Shown: one piece after another, positions 15,966 through 24,426 of the stretch
Position numbering within the stretch: position 1 is the stretch's first letter
How the letters are laid out: every line of letters begins with the position of its first letter
Program-made: the position numbers and the translations under genes
Notes under the pieces: generated by a model
Told to the model about the DNA's origin: nothing
The model's input: only the letters and a program-made list of their open reading frames with translations
Databases searched by the model: none
Source: Vibrio sp. 10N.286.49.B3
GTDB lineage: Bacteria; Pseudomonadota; Gammaproteobacteria; Enterobacterales; Vibrionaceae
DNA length: 37,605 nucleotides
Assembly: GCF_002873395.1 (NCBI RefSeq)
Contig: NZ_MCUV01000036.1
Location: forward strand, 1-37,605
Reading direction: 5' to 3'

Positions 15966-17399
15966 ATGAAAGCCCTATACTCTGCTCTACTTTTTATTCT
16001 TATATTTAGCTCTAGTGCTGCTGCTCAAGCACAAACAAACCCATCTTTAGATTTAACACAAACTTGGACAGGATATTTAGCGGTAATCCTATTTGCTGTT
16101 GCTTATGTCATCGTGATGATGGAAGAGCATCTAAAGATGAGAAAATCCAAACCCGTCCTCTTAGCTGCGGGGTTTATTTGGATTTTAATTGGCTTGGCAT
16201 ATCAGCAAAATGGTCATATTGAAGTCGCTAAACAAGCTTTAGAGCATAATTTACTTGAGTACGCTGAACTGTTGCTCTTTTTACTCGTCGCCATGACTTA
16301 TATCAGTGCCATGGAAGAACGTCGTTTATTTGATGCATTACAGGCCTGGATGGTCGGTAAAGGGTTTAACTTCCTTTCGCTATTCTGGTTAACCGGTATT
16401 CTGGCTTTCTTTATCTCTCCTATTGCAGACAACCTAACAACCGCTCTATTAATGTGTGCTGTGGTTCTAAAAGTGGCTGGTGACAATCTTCGTTTTGTAA
16501 ATTTGGCCTGCATTAATATTGTTATTGCTGCAAACGCTGGTGGCGCTTTCAGTCCATTTGGCGATATAACCACCTTAATGGTATGGCAAGCTGGGCACGT
16601 TTCTTTTGCCGAGTTTATTCCTTTGTTTATCCCTTCAGTTGCAAGCTACTTGATACCCGCTGTTATCATGTCCTTCTTCGTGCCTAAATCAAAGCCGGAT
16701 ACCGTTCACCAAGAGGTTGAATTAAAACGTGGTGCTAGACGCATTGTTTTTTTGTTTATATTTACCATTGCAACTGCTGTCGCTTTCCACGCCGTTCTTG
16801 AGTTCCCACCAGTTATTGGAATGATGATGGGGCTCGCTTACCTGCAATTTTTTGGTTACTTCTTAAGAACGACATTAAAGTCATCACTATCGAAAAAAAC
16901 AGCGCAAGCCATAGCTAATCATGATGAAAAAGCGCTAAAACGTATTGGTTCCGTTGTGCCATTTGACGTATTTCGTCGTGTTTCTCATGCCGAATGGGAT
17001 ACTTTACTTTTCTTCTATGGCGTTGTTATGTCTGTTGGAGGGCTAAGCTTGCTTGGCTATCTAAGCCTTGTATCAGGGGTGATGTACACCGAGTGGGATC
17101 CTGTATGGGCAAACATCATGGTTGGGGTCCTCTCTGCCATTGTTGATAACATACCTGTCATGTTTGCTGTATTAACCATGGATCCTGTCATGTCGATGGG
17201 TAACTGGTTGCTGGTTACATTAGCAGCAGGTGTCGGGGGTAGCCTTCTATCGATAGGCTCAGCTGCAGGGGTTGCTTTAATGGGTGCCGCCCACGGGAAA
17301 TATACCTTTTTTGGGCACTTAAAATGGGCACCTGTGATCGCACTTGGTTACATGGCAAGTATTGTAATCCACCTATATCTCAATGCGCATTTGTTCTAA
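15966..17399 (+). CDS. nhaD: Na+/H+ antiporter NhaD
   Basis: A 477-aa member of the NhaD family, which expels Na+ (and Li+) in exchange for H+ and helps marine bacteria hold a low cytoplasmic sodium. The N-terminal hydrophobic segment ends with SSSAAAQAQT and may be a cleaved signal, as in other NhaD proteins. Family blocks include ISAMEERRLFDALQAW, FFISPIADNLTTALLM, ANAGGAFSPFGDITTLMVWQAG (the conserved core with acidic residues), AIVDNIPVMFAVL, and SLLSIGSAAGVALMGAAHGKYTF. About 12 helices are seen. AGGAAGG lies 6 bp before the ATG. It stands alone; no clear terminator follows. Confidence 0.95.
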   Translation: MKALYSALLFILIFSSSAAAQAQTNPSLDLTQTWTGYLAVILFAVAYVIVMMEEHLKMRKSKPVLLAAGFIWILIGLAYQQNGHIEVAKQALEHNLLEYAELLLFLLVAMTYISAMEERRLFDALQAWMVGKGFNFLSLFWLTGILAFFISPIADNLTTALLMCAVVLKVAGDNLRFVNLACINIVIAANAGGAFSPFGDITTLMVWQAGHVSFAEFIPLFIPSVASYLIPAVIMSFFVPKSKPDTVHQEVELKRGARRIVFLFIFTIATAVAFHAVLEFPPVIGMMMGLAYLQFFGYFLRTTLKSSLSKKTAQAIANHDEKALKRIGSVVPFDVFRRVSHAEWDTLLFFYGVVMSVGGLSLLGYLSLVSGVMYTEWDPVWANIMVGVLSAIVDNIPVMFAVLTMDPVMSMGNWLLVTLAAGVGGSLLSIGSAAGVALMGAAHGKYTFFGHLKWAPVIALGYMASIVIHLYLNAHLF

Positions 17400-17697
17400 G
17401 TTGGGGATTTTTTACAAATTAATTCATTTTTTTTATTACACAAAGAGATTACTTTTAACTCAAATAAGTCCATGAGATACAAGTGTTTAATAAAAAAAGA
17501 CAACTAAATGACAGTTTTTAACATCAGTTTCATCAATAAGTACTAGTATTATTTTTGAGAATTTTCTCGAATTGTCTATATTTATAGTGTACAAATTGAG
17601 ATGAGCAGCACGGATTCAGAGATTATAACTATTAAGTATGCTGTTTTTTTAACATAAACTCGTTTTGGCCAGGTTAATAAGCAAGGAAGTTATCAAT

Positions 17698-17901
17698 ATG
17701 GACCTATGTAAATGCAGAATATTATTGAATAATAATGAAGTAGTCATGTACCACTCAGTAGAGCAGTCCCTCGGCTTTATTGAATCCCAGATCGATGAAC
17801 ACATTACTGCGATTGAAATCGATGCCACTGACGGTCTACATATCCACCGTTATCGCTCACATGACATAGAGGAATCTATTGAGAACCTAATGAATCTCTA
17901 A
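17698..17901 (+). CDS. Small hypothetical protein
   Basis: A 67-aa acidic, soluble product that I do not recognise. It begins MDLCKCRILLNNNEVVMYHS with two nearby cysteines, and ends with a helix (DIEESIENLMNL). The ATG at 17698 is chosen because AAGGAAG lies 8 bp upstream, and an in-frame earlier start has none. A strong intrinsic terminator begins 54 bp after the stop. Those two signals support real expression. The 298 bp before it contain no gene; I see nothing else there. Confidence 0.55.
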   Translation: MDLCKCRILLNNNEVVMYHSVEQSLGFIESQIDEHITAIEIDATDGLHIHRYRSHDIEESIENLMNL

Positions 17902-18251
17902 ATAGAAAAAATGACATACTAACAACGAAAGTTAAAATGAGTGGCTAGACTCAAGAAAGGGGCTTAAGTGGTTTACACTTGAGCCCCTTTTTATTACTCG
18001 CAAGCTTATATATGCGAACCTTAAAATGGCCGCGATTCCATAAATACCCTTTGACACACTATTGACACACTCCGTTCATGAAATTGCAACGTTCATAAGT
18101 AAGATTAGTCGTAGCGATTAGGTGGAGGTTTCCCTTTTCGCTATTTAGATTATTCGCTCGGTAATAAGTAGCCAGTTGCTCTTTCACCGAACTATGTCTC
18201 AGAGGCTTAACTGAGGCCGTTTTATTAATAATGTTATTCACTGAGGTTAAT
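17902..18251. other. Intergenic region with a terminator and an 11-bp tandem repeat
   Basis: There is no gene in this 350-bp gap. It holds the terminator at 17956-17993 and, at about 18051-18072, two copies of TTGACACACT in direct tandem, each resembling a -35 element or a binding half-site. A minus-strand open frame of 60 codons exists here but has no ribosome-binding site, and I do not support it. Confidence 0.4.
17956..17993 (+). terminator. Intrinsic terminator of the 67-aa gene
   Basis: AAAGGGGCTTAAGTG (17956-17970) pairs with CACTTGAGCCCCTTT (17976-17990), one T-G pair, around a 5-base loop, and continues in a T run. It is palindromic enough to work on both strands. Confidence 0.9.
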
Positions 18252-18635
18252 ATGTCTGAAACTGAATTCCGACATGGTAAAAAGCGTTTTTACGATAATA
18301 CTAAGTTCCCAAGAGGGTTTGCTAAATCTGGTGATTTTACGCTTGCTGAAGAAGAAATTCTCATGCTTTATGGTGACACTATGTTTGCTTTAGAGATGCA
18401 TGATATTTCTCCAGAGAATGCTGAAGAAAAGCACTTTCTAAAAGTACTTAACGCACCACATAAAGCAAAAACTAAACTCGAACGCGTATGGTTGAAGTAC
18501 ATCCAACTTGCTCGCGGACGTAAAGCTTTTCATACCCTTAATGGTCGCAATAAAATAGCCGCTACTTTCACCCCAAGTGAAGCAGAAGTTGATGTCGAGA
18601 TAGAAGCAGAAGAGATTTTCGACGACATACAATAA
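18252..18635 (+). CDS. maoP: MaoP / DUF413 (YifE) family protein
   Basis: A 127-aa protein of the DUF413 family. In E. coli this protein is MaoP, needed with the maoS site for the organisation of the Ori macrodomain. The family pattern is seen: HGKKRFYDNTKFPRGFAKSGDFTLAEEEILMLYGDTMFAL, then FLKVLNAPHKAKTKLERVWLKYIQLARGRKAFHTLNG. The acidic tail (about 108-127) is longer than in E. coli's 112-aa protein. The ATG at 18252 has GAGG 5 bp upstream, and an ATG seven codons earlier does not. Whether it acts on chromosome folding here is inferred only from the family. Confidence 0.88.
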   Translation: MSETEFRHGKKRFYDNTKFPRGFAKSGDFTLAEEEILMLYGDTMFALEMHDISPENAEEKHFLKVLNAPHKAKTKLERVWLKYIQLARGRKAFHTLNGRNKIAATFTPSEAEVDVEIEAEEIFDDIQ

Positions 18636-18651
18636 TGAGCCTATCAAAATA

Positions 18652-18683
18652 AGCGCCAGAGTCTTCACTCATACTTTGGCGCT
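18652..18683. terminator. Hairpin after the maoP gene, without T tract
   Basis: AGCGCCAGAGT pairs imperfectly with ACTTTGGCGCT around a 10-base loop, 16 bp after the stop codon. There is no T run after it, so it may be a stabilising hairpin rather than an intrinsic terminator. Confidence 0.4.
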
Positions 18684-18814
18684 AGCCACATTGACCCCAG
18701 CTACACCAGCGCTTATCCCTATATACCCCACCCTTAATTTGCTTGGTAAATTTATCATATAAAAAACCGCTGTTAGATAGGCCGTAAGTTAAAAAAACAA
18801 GTAAAAATGAAAAG

Positions 18815-18858
18815 TGTGACCTAAATCCGTAGCCTATTTAGCAGACTTATTTTATAAT
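18815..18858 (+). promoter_or_regulatory. Likely nagB promoter with CRP half-site
   Basis: A perfect -10 TATAAT (18853-18858) has no good -35. TGTGA (18815-18819), then six bases, then TCCGT resembles a CRP site with one good half, centred about 42 bp before the expected start, the class II position. Inferred, not proven. The sequence around TTATTTTATAATGCG could also hold a NagC site. Confidence 0.4.
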
Positions 18859-18916
18859 GCGAATTAATGTTTCAGGGCATAGCTAATTCAAATCTTAGAA
18901 CTTAGAGGCAACTAAA

Positions 18917-19717
18917 ATGAGACTTATTCCTTTAAATAAAGCTGCACAAGTTGGCAAGTGGGCAGCTGCTCATATCGCAAAACGCATCAATGATTTTAAC
19001 CCAACAGCCGAGCGACCATTTGTACTCGGTCTTCCTACAGGTGGTACGCCTCTTACAACTTATAAAGCGCTTATTGATTTATATAATGAGGGTAAGGTGA
19101 GCTTTAAACACGTTGTCACGTTTAACATGGATGAATACATTGGGATTGCGGCAGATCACCCAGAGTCATACCGTTCATTTATGTACAACAACTTCTTTAA
19201 CCATGTCGACATTCAAGATGAAAACATTAACCTATTAAATGGCAATGCGACTGATGTGGATGTGGAATGTAAGCGCTATGAAGATAAGATTAAATCTTAC
19301 GGCAAGATAAACCTTTTCATGGGTGGTGTCGGTAACGATGGTCACATTGCCTTTAATGAACCGGCATCTTCACTTTCTTCACGCACACGAATTAAGACAT
19401 TGACTGAAGAAACACGCATTGCTAACTCGCGCTTCTTTGAGGGTGATATTACTCAAGTACCTAGATATGCATTAACAATTGGTGTTGGTACACTGCTTGA
19501 TTCAGCAGAGGTCATGATCTTAGTGACAGGACATAATAAAGCATTAGCACTACAAGCTGCGGTAGAAGGTTCGGTCAATCATCTTTGGACGGTTTCAGCT
19601 CTGCAGTTACACCCTAAAGCTATCATTGTATGTGATGCACCTTCAACTCAAGAGCTAAAAGTAAAAACCGTTAAGTACTTTTCTGAACTAGAAGCTCAAA
19701 ATATTGAGGGTTTCTAA
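18917..19717 (+). CDS. nagB: Glucosamine-6-phosphate deaminase
   Basis: NagB converts glucosamine-6-phosphate to fructose-6-phosphate and ammonia, the last step in N-acetylglucosamine and chitin-sugar catabolism. The 266-aa length equals that of E. coli NagB. Catalytic residues fall at the same numbers: Asp72 in FNMDEYIG, His143 and Glu148 in [13 protein letters not shown]. The phosphate-binding [13 protein letters not shown] is at about 37-50. No nagA or nagE lies beside it in this window; it is alone, with its own promoter and terminator. Its product fructose-6-phosphate is also the product of MtlD from the next operon. Confidence 0.98.
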   Translation: MRLIPLNKAAQVGKWAAAHIAKRINDFNPTAERPFVLGLPTGGTPLTTYKALIDLYNEGKVSFKHVVTFNMDEYIGIAADHPESYRSFMYNNFFNHVDIQDENINLLNGNATDVDVECKRYEDKIKSYGKINLFMGGVGNDGHIAFNEPASSLSSRTRIKTLTEETRIANSRFFEGDITQVPRYALTIGVGTLLDSAEVMILVTGHNKALALQAAVEGSVNHLWTVSALQLHPKAIIVCDAPSTQELKVKTVKYFSELEAQNIEGF

Positions 19718-19774
19718 ACAAAATAGCGGCATATAATAAGTAATAAACACTAACAACACGTCATAGCTAGTAGT

Positions 19775-19821
19775 AAAGGTCTGATATTTATTCGTAATGA
19801 ATAAGCTTCAGACCTTTTTTT
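19775..19821 (+). terminator. Intrinsic terminator of nagB
   Basis: AAGGTCTGA and TTCAGACCTT enclose an inner TTATTC/GAATAA stem, followed by seven or more Ts. It starts about 58 bp after the nagB stop. Confidence 0.9.
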
Positions 19822-19978
19822 ATGTCCACACTAATTTTGATTTTCACAGCGCCAGCTTAAACAAATAATACCGATCCCAACAACTACTCTACCACTCTTT
19901 AATTCCATGTTAGTTAATTACAGGAATAAAGAACATTCACACAAATTATTAATTCGCTTTATGAAATAAACATCTCAG

Positions 19979-19994
19979 TGTGATCTTTATCAAC
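19979..19994 (+). promoter_or_regulatory. CRP-like site upstream of mtlA (distal)
   Basis: TGTGA, six bases, TCAAC: the left half is perfect and the right half partial with respect to the CRP consensus TGTGA-N6-TCACA. Confidence 0.4.
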
Positions 19995-20029
19995 AAGAGA
20001 GAAGCTGAATATTTTTTTGATTCTTAAAA

Positions 20030-20045
20030 CGTGATCTATCTCACC
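20030..20045 (+). promoter_or_regulatory. CRP-like site upstream of mtlA (proximal)
   Basis: CGTGA-TCTATC-TCACC differs from the consensus at only the outermost base on each side. If the TATAAT at 20090 is the -10, the site is centred near -64, a class I position, fitting glucose repression of mannitol uptake. Confidence 0.6.
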
Positions 20046-20205
20046 ATCTGTTCTATTTTGTAAGTAGATGTTTCTGTGATGTCACGCCTTATAATAATGT
20101 TGACAAAATAAAATACACATTAATGTAGGAAAGTTACAGCGGAAATAAGAGACATTGATCACGATAAAATAACTTGCACTGGTGCTAAACATTGACTTGG
20201 TTCAC

Positions 20206-20329
20206 AAAAAACCCGTCATCAGCTCTAAAGTGAAAACTTGTGATACATTGATTGAGTACTCAATAAACAATCTACGGTTTTGGCGAACCGTTAATCCACA
20301 ACTTAAAACAAAAGAACATCAAACGGGGA
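20206..20329 (-). ncRNA. mtlS: Candidate MtlS-like antisense small RNA to the mtlA leader
   Basis: In V. cholerae the MtlS RNA (about 120 nt) is transcribed against the 5' leader of mtlA and represses it. Here the minus strand has an extended -10, TGATATCAT (20344-20336), placing a start near 20329, and a run of six Ts at 20211-20206, giving about 124 nt. It would fold with ACGGTT/AACCGT (20291-20274) and a perfect ATTGAGTACTCAAT palindrome (20264-20251), and the 5' CCCGT could pair with ACGGG just before the Ts. There is no compact terminator hairpin. The -10 lies in the first codons of mtlA. Identity rests on position and size, not on sequence recalled from V. cholerae. Confidence 0.5.
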
Positions 20330-20335
20330 ATTCTT

Positions 20336-22288
20336 ATGATATCACCAGATGCAAAGGTCAAGATACAAAATTTTGGTCGTTTTCTATCAAATATGGTTAT
20401 GCCCAATATCGGCGCTTTTATCGCCTGGGGTTTTATAACTGCACTTTTTATTCCAACCGGTTGGCTGCCTAATGAAACATTAGCATCAATGGTAGGACCA
20501 ATGATCACTTACCTACTACCACTACTGATTGGTTACACTGGTGGTAAATTGATTGGTGGCGATCGTGGGGCCGTCGTTGGTGCAATAACAACAATGGGTG
20601 TTATTGTCGGAACTGATATTCCAATGTTCATGGGGGCCATGATTGTCGGTCCTCTTGGTGGTTGGGCTATCAAAACCTTTGACCAAAAAGTCGATGGCAA
20701 AATAAAAAGCGGTTTTGAAATGTTAGTGAATAACTTTTCAGCCGGTATTATTGGTATGGTGTGTGCCATTATCGCTTTCTACCTTATTGGACCATTTGTA
20801 AAAGTCATTTCTGGTGGTCTTGCTGCTGGTGTGAACTTCCTTGTTGAAGCTGGCTTGTTACCACTGACTTCTATTTTTGTTGAACCGGCTAAAATCTTAT
20901 TCTTAAATAACGCGATTAATCACGGTATTTTCTCTCCTCTTGGTATCCAACAAGCTTCTGAAACAGGGAAATCAATTTTCTTCCTGATTGAAGCAAACCC
21001 AGGTCCTGGTCTAGGTATTCTGCTTGCTTACATGGTGTTTGGTAAAGGTACTGCGCGTCAAACCGCTGGTGGTGCATCTATCATCCACTTCTTTGGTGGT
21101 ATCCATGAAATCTATTTCCCATATGTATTAATGAACCCTCGCCTTATTCTTGCGGCTATCGCTGGTGGTATGACGGGTGTCTTTGTCCTTACTATCTTTG
21201 ATGCTGGTATCGTTTCACCGGCTTCTCCAGGTTCTATTTTTGCTGTCCTTCTCATGACACAGAAAGCATCTGTTGTTGGTGTACTTTGCTCTATCTTATC
21301 GGCTACAACCGTTTCATTTATCGTCGCATCACTACTCTTAAAAACACAAGCTCAAACGGATGATGATGGTGAAGGCTCATCGCTTGAAGATGCAACATCA
21401 CAAATGCAAGACATGAAGTCATCTTCAAAAGGTCAAACTATCAACACGGGTGCGGCTAATGGCACGCTTAACCTAGCGACAGTAAGTAAAATTATCGTAG
21501 CTTGTGATGCTGGTATGGGCTCTAGTGCTATGGGGGCAAGCTTGTTACGTAAAAAAGTGCAAGGGGCTAACTTAGACATTGGTGTCACCAACGTAGCCAT
21601 CAATAACTTACCTCAAGATGTTGATATTGTAATCACGCATAAAGACCTCACTGACCGTGCGCGTCAACATGCACCTAATGCACACCACATTTCTCTGACC
21701 AACTTCTTAGATGGTGAGATGTATAACCAACTTGTTACTCGTATCGTCGCAGCGCAAGCACCAAAAGCAGCAAATGATCCACAAGCTATTAAGCCAACTA
21801 TTATGGCTGCTAATGATGATTCATTTGAACCACAACAAGCCTCTGTTTTTCAAATTGAACAAAAAAACGTTCATTTAGGGTTACACGCGACAAATAAAGA
21901 AGAAGCTATTCGCTTTGCTGGGGAGAAATTAGTTGAGCTTGGTTATGTTGAATCAGAATACGTCGATGCCATGTTTGATCGCGAAAAATTAGTTTCAACT
22001 TACTTAGGCGAATCTATCGCAGTTCCACACGGTACCGTTGAAGCGAAAGATAAAGTGATCAAAACCGGTATTGTTATTTGCCAATACCCAAGCGGTGTAA
22101 GGTTTGGGGAAGATGAAGATGACGTAGCAAAACTGGTTATTGGTATTGCTGCTAAAAATGATGAACACATCCAAGTAATTACTTCTATTACTAATGCGCT
22201 AGATGACCCTGATGCCATCGAACGCTTAACGACAACTAAAGATGTCAGTGAGGTATTAGCGATTCTTTCTAATACGGAAGCTGCTTAA
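20336..22288 (+). CDS. mtlA: PTS mannitol transporter, EIICBA
   Basis: MtlA takes up mannitol and phosphorylates it to mannitol-1-phosphate using phosphate from HPr. The 650-aa protein has the three fused units: a membrane EIIC part (about 1-340) with GRFLSNMVMPNIGAFIAWG and GGIHEIYFPYVLMNPRLI; EIIB (about 380-475) with the phospho-Cys390 in IVACDAGMGSSAMG; and EIIA (about 510-650) with phospho-His565 in IAVPHGTVEAKD. It is the first gene of the mtlADR operon, with GGGGA 7 bp before the ATG. Likely regulated by CRP, by MtlR and perhaps by the antisense RNA opposite its leader. Confidence 0.98.
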   Translation: MISPDAKVKIQNFGRFLSNMVMPNIGAFIAWGFITALFIPTGWLPNETLASMVGPMITYLLPLLIGYTGGKLIGGDRGAVVGAITTMGVIVGTDIPMFMGAMIVGPLGGWAIKTFDQKVDGKIKSGFEMLVNNFSAGIIGMVCAIIAFYLIGPFVKVISGGLAAGVNFLVEAGLLPLTSIFVEPAKILFLNNAINHGIFSPLGIQQASETGKSIFFLIEANPGPGLGILLAYMVFGKGTARQTAGGASIIHFFGGIHEIYFPYVLMNPRLILAAIAGGMTGVFVLTIFDAGIVSPASPGSIFAVLLMTQKASVVGVLCSILSATTVSFIVASLLLKTQAQTDDDGEGSSLEDATSQMQDMKSSSKGQTINTGAANGTLNLATVSKIIVACDAGMGSSAMGASLLRKKVQGANLDIGVTNVAINNLPQDVDIVITHKDLTDRARQHAPNAHHISLTNFLDGEMYNQLVTRIVAAQAPKAANDPQAIKPTIMAANDDSFEPQQASVFQIEQKNVHLGLHATNKEEAIRFAGEKLVELGYVESEYVDAMFDREKLVSTYLGESIAVPHGTVEAKDKVIKTGIVICQYPSGVRFGEDEDDVAKLVIGIAAKNDEHIQVITSITNALDDPDAIERLTTTKDVSEVLAILSNTEAA

Positions 22289-22291
22289 TCA

Positions 22292-22363
22292 TGTTGGGCT
22301 CAATGACTTAATGGTCGTCAACCAATAAGTCATTGAACAGAAATCGCTCCTGTAAACCCAACA
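22292..22363 (+). other. Three-way-junction RNA structure between mtlA and mtlD
   Basis: An outer stem TGTTGGG (22292-22298) / CCCAACA (22357-22363) encloses two hairpins: CAATGACTTA / TAAGTCATTG (22301-22310 / 22326-22335, 10 bp) and ACAG / CTGT (22337-22340 / 22350-22353). No T tract follows, so it is not an intrinsic terminator. It lies in the 153-bp mtlA-mtlD gap and could set relative expression by stabilising or pausing. Confidence 0.55.
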
Positions 22364-22441
22364 GAGGTCTGTACCCCTCATCAGGCCTCACCTTTTATAT
22401 ACATTTTTGGTTTCTCTTTTTTTAGTTAATAGGTAAATATT

Positions 22442-23590
22442 ATGAAAACAGCTCTCCATTTTGGTGCCGGCAATATCGGACGTGGTTTTATTGGTAAACT
22501 TCTCTCTGATGCAGATGTTGCTGTCACTTTTGCTGACGTTGATGCACCTTTAGTCGATCAAATTAGTCATGATCAACAATATAAAGTCAAAGTTGTTGGT
22601 TCTAAGTGTCAAATAGATACGGTTTCACATGTTACTGCAGTTAACTCAACCAGTGATGATGTTATTGAACGTATGATAACAACTGACTTAATCACCACTG
22701 CTGTTGGGCCCAATGTTCTTGATATTATTGCTAAAACAATCGCCCAAGGTATTACTCGACGCTTTGAAGCCGATAATAGTGCCCCGCTTAATATTATCGC
22801 TTGTGAAAATATGGTGAGAGGTACCACCCATTTAAAATCACAAGTTTATAAGCACCTTGATCCAGAGTTACACGGTAAAGCTGATGAATTAGTCGGTTTT
22901 GTCGATTCAGCCGTTGATCGTATCGTACCACCCTCCGCTGCAGCCAATGATGATCCTCTTGAAGTGACCGTTGAGAGCTTTAGTGAGTGGATCGTCGATG
23001 GACAACAATTTAAAGGTGAGTTCCCACAAATTGAAGGGATGGAAAAAACCGATAATTTGATGGCATTTGTAGAACGTAAACTCTTTACCCTGAATACAGG
23101 TCATTGTATTACGGCTTACCTTGGCTGTTTAAATAATCATAAAACCATCCGTGACGCCATTGAAGATCCTACAATTCGCGCTGAAGTTAAACAAGCAATG
23201 GAAGAAAGTGGTGAGGTACTCATTCAACGCTATGGTTTTGATCGAGATTTACATGCAGCCTATATAGAAAAAATACTTGGCCGTTTTGCCAATCCATACC
23301 TAGTGGATGAAGTGGATCGCGTTGGTCGCCAGCCAATTCGTAAACTTGGTAAAAATGACAGGCTAATCAAGCCATTAATGGGTACAATAGAGTACGGCAC
23401 AGCTAATGCTACTTTACTTAAAGGGATTGCAGCAGCACTTAAGTATACCAATGAAGGTGATCCGCAAGCGGTAGAGTTACAGAAATCATTAAGTGAGAAA
23501 GGCATCAAAGAAACGCTTGCTCATTACACTGAACTACCCATTGATAGCCCTGAAATAGCGAAAGTAGTCGATATTTTTAATCAGTTATAA
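22442..23590 (+). CDS. mtlD: Mannitol-1-phosphate 5-dehydrogenase
   Basis: MtlD oxidises mannitol-1-phosphate to fructose-6-phosphate with NAD+. The 382-aa length is typical. An N-terminal Rossmann domain has [18 protein letters not shown] (nucleotide-binding); the middle [18 protein letters not shown] and the C-terminal [18 protein letters not shown] (the catalytic helix with a conserved Lys) are diagnostic of the long-chain mannitol dehydrogenases. It lies in the operon between mtlA and mtlR, flanked on both sides by hairpin-forming gaps. Confidence 0.98.
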   Translation: MKTALHFGAGNIGRGFIGKLLSDADVAVTFADVDAPLVDQISHDQQYKVKVVGSKCQIDTVSHVTAVNSTSDDVIERMITTDLITTAVGPNVLDIIAKTIAQGITRRFEADNSAPLNIIACENMVRGTTHLKSQVYKHLDPELHGKADELVGFVDSAVDRIVPPSAAANDDPLEVTVESFSEWIVDGQQFKGEFPQIEGMEKTDNLMAFVERKLFTLNTGHCITAYLGCLNNHKTIRDAIEDPTIRAEVKQAMEESGEVLIQRYGFDRDLHAAYIEKILGRFANPYLVDEVDRVGRQPIRKLGKNDRLIKPLMGTIEYGTANATLLKGIAAALKYTNEGDPQAVELQKSLSEKGIKETLAHYTELPIDSPEIAKVVDIFNQL

Positions 23591-23605
23591 ATTTTTACTT
23601 ATCAT

Positions 23606-23635
23606 TGTAAGGGAGATCGAAACCTCTCCCTTACA
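23606..23635 (+). other. Strong hairpin between mtlD and mtlR
   Basis: A perfect 11-bp stem, TGTAAGGGAGA / TCTCCCTTACA, with an 8-base loop. It has no T tract and ends 21 bp before the mtlR start, so it more likely reduces distal expression or protects the mtlAD message than terminates it fully. Confidence 0.65.
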
Positions 23636-23656
23636 GCCATAGCAACAAATTAACTA

Positions 23657-24190
23657 ATGACGGAACTAATGAACGAAACTGAGACTCTTGAGCACCTCAA
23701 CCAAGCAACATCTGTTCGAGGTTTTTTTATTGCAACCGTTGATGTGTTCCACCACTCCATCGATGCTCTGATACAACGCATTTTTTTAAAAGATGATTTT
23801 GCTGTTCAGTCTGTCGTAGGACCTTTGTTGCATGACTCCGGACCACTCGGTGATCTTTCGGTACGTTTAAAGTTACTATTTGGTCTTGGCGTACTACCAG
23901 CAAATACTTACCACGATATTGACACTATTATCAAACTTCGTAATCACTTAAATAGCGATGGGACCGAGTACGTATTTACCGACTCAACGATTTTGAAGCA
24001 AATACAATCTTTGCACTTAATCAAGCAAATGAATATACCGCAGCTTAGTAAAACCGAAACAAAAACTGAAGGATACGACCCTGAGTTTTATCAATTTCAA
24101 TTAGCTCGCCAACAACAGATCATACGCTCAAGTTTATCCTTAGCGATTGTCGGTATTTGCAATGAGTTGGCAAAAGAAAGCCCATTCTAA
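23657..24190 (+). CDS. mtlR: Mannitol operon repressor MtlR
   Basis: A 177-aa mostly helical cytoplasmic protein of the MtlR/YggD family, which lowers expression of the mtl operon. Family features include TSVRGFFIATVDVFHHSIDAL, VQSVVGPLLHDSGPLGDLSVRLKLLFGLGVL, and YHDIDTIIKLRNHLN. The family lacks a recognisable DNA-binding domain, and none is seen here, so it probably works through a partner. The ATG at 23657 or the one four codons later (23669) are both possible starts. It is the last gene of the operon; I see no clear terminator after it. Confidence 0.95.
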   Translation: MTELMNETETLEHLNQATSVRGFFIATVDVFHHSIDALIQRIFLKDDFAVQSVVGPLLHDSGPLGDLSVRLKLLFGLGVLPANTYHDIDTIIKLRNHLNSDGTEYVFTDSTILKQIQSLHLIKQMNIPQLSKTETKTEGYDPEFYQFQLARQQQIIRSSLSLAIVGICNELAKESPF

Positions 24191-24351
24191 CCCACTACTC
24201 ATCCCTGCATATTTCCTCAGTAAACCTATCACATAAAGCACCCTCACCAGTAACATTGGCGCTACATGGCAAACACAAGACAGTCACTTTAAGCTGCTGT
24301 TTTGTGACCATAACGCCACTCTTATCACTCCAGTTTTATATCTAAGTGTAA

Positions 24352-24367
24352 TGTGAAGATCTTTACA
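24352..24367 (+). promoter_or_regulatory. CRP-like site upstream of the Dcu gene
   Basis: TGTGA-AGATCT-TTACA lies in an extended palindrome (AATGTGAAGATCTTTACATT), 60 bp before the transporter start. It could be a CRP site for catabolite control. A FNR site was sought and not found in the 236-bp gap. Confidence 0.5.
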
Positions 24368-24426
24368 TTATTTAATCACTAATCAGTAGAGAATATAAGC
24401 AACTATACAGTTCAAGGGATAAGTCT

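Larger units (their letters stand above)
19718..20335 (+). other. Long nagB-mtlA intergenic region
   Basis: The 618 bp before mtlA carry the nagB terminator, two CRP-like sites, a TATAAT at 20090-20095 that may be the mtlA -10, and an antisense RNA candidate in the downstream part. No protein gene is supported; an in-frame extension of short codons here has no start signal. If the TATAAT is used, the mtlA leader is about 235 nt. Confidence 0.6.

Noticed and set aside
18059..18241. 60-codon minus-strand frame before maoP
   Set aside because: No ribosome-binding site, no recognisable sequence and it lies over likely promoter sequence.
20182..20472. 96-codon frame overlapping the mtlA leader and start
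   Set aside because: It overlaps mtlA in another frame and has no supporting start site.
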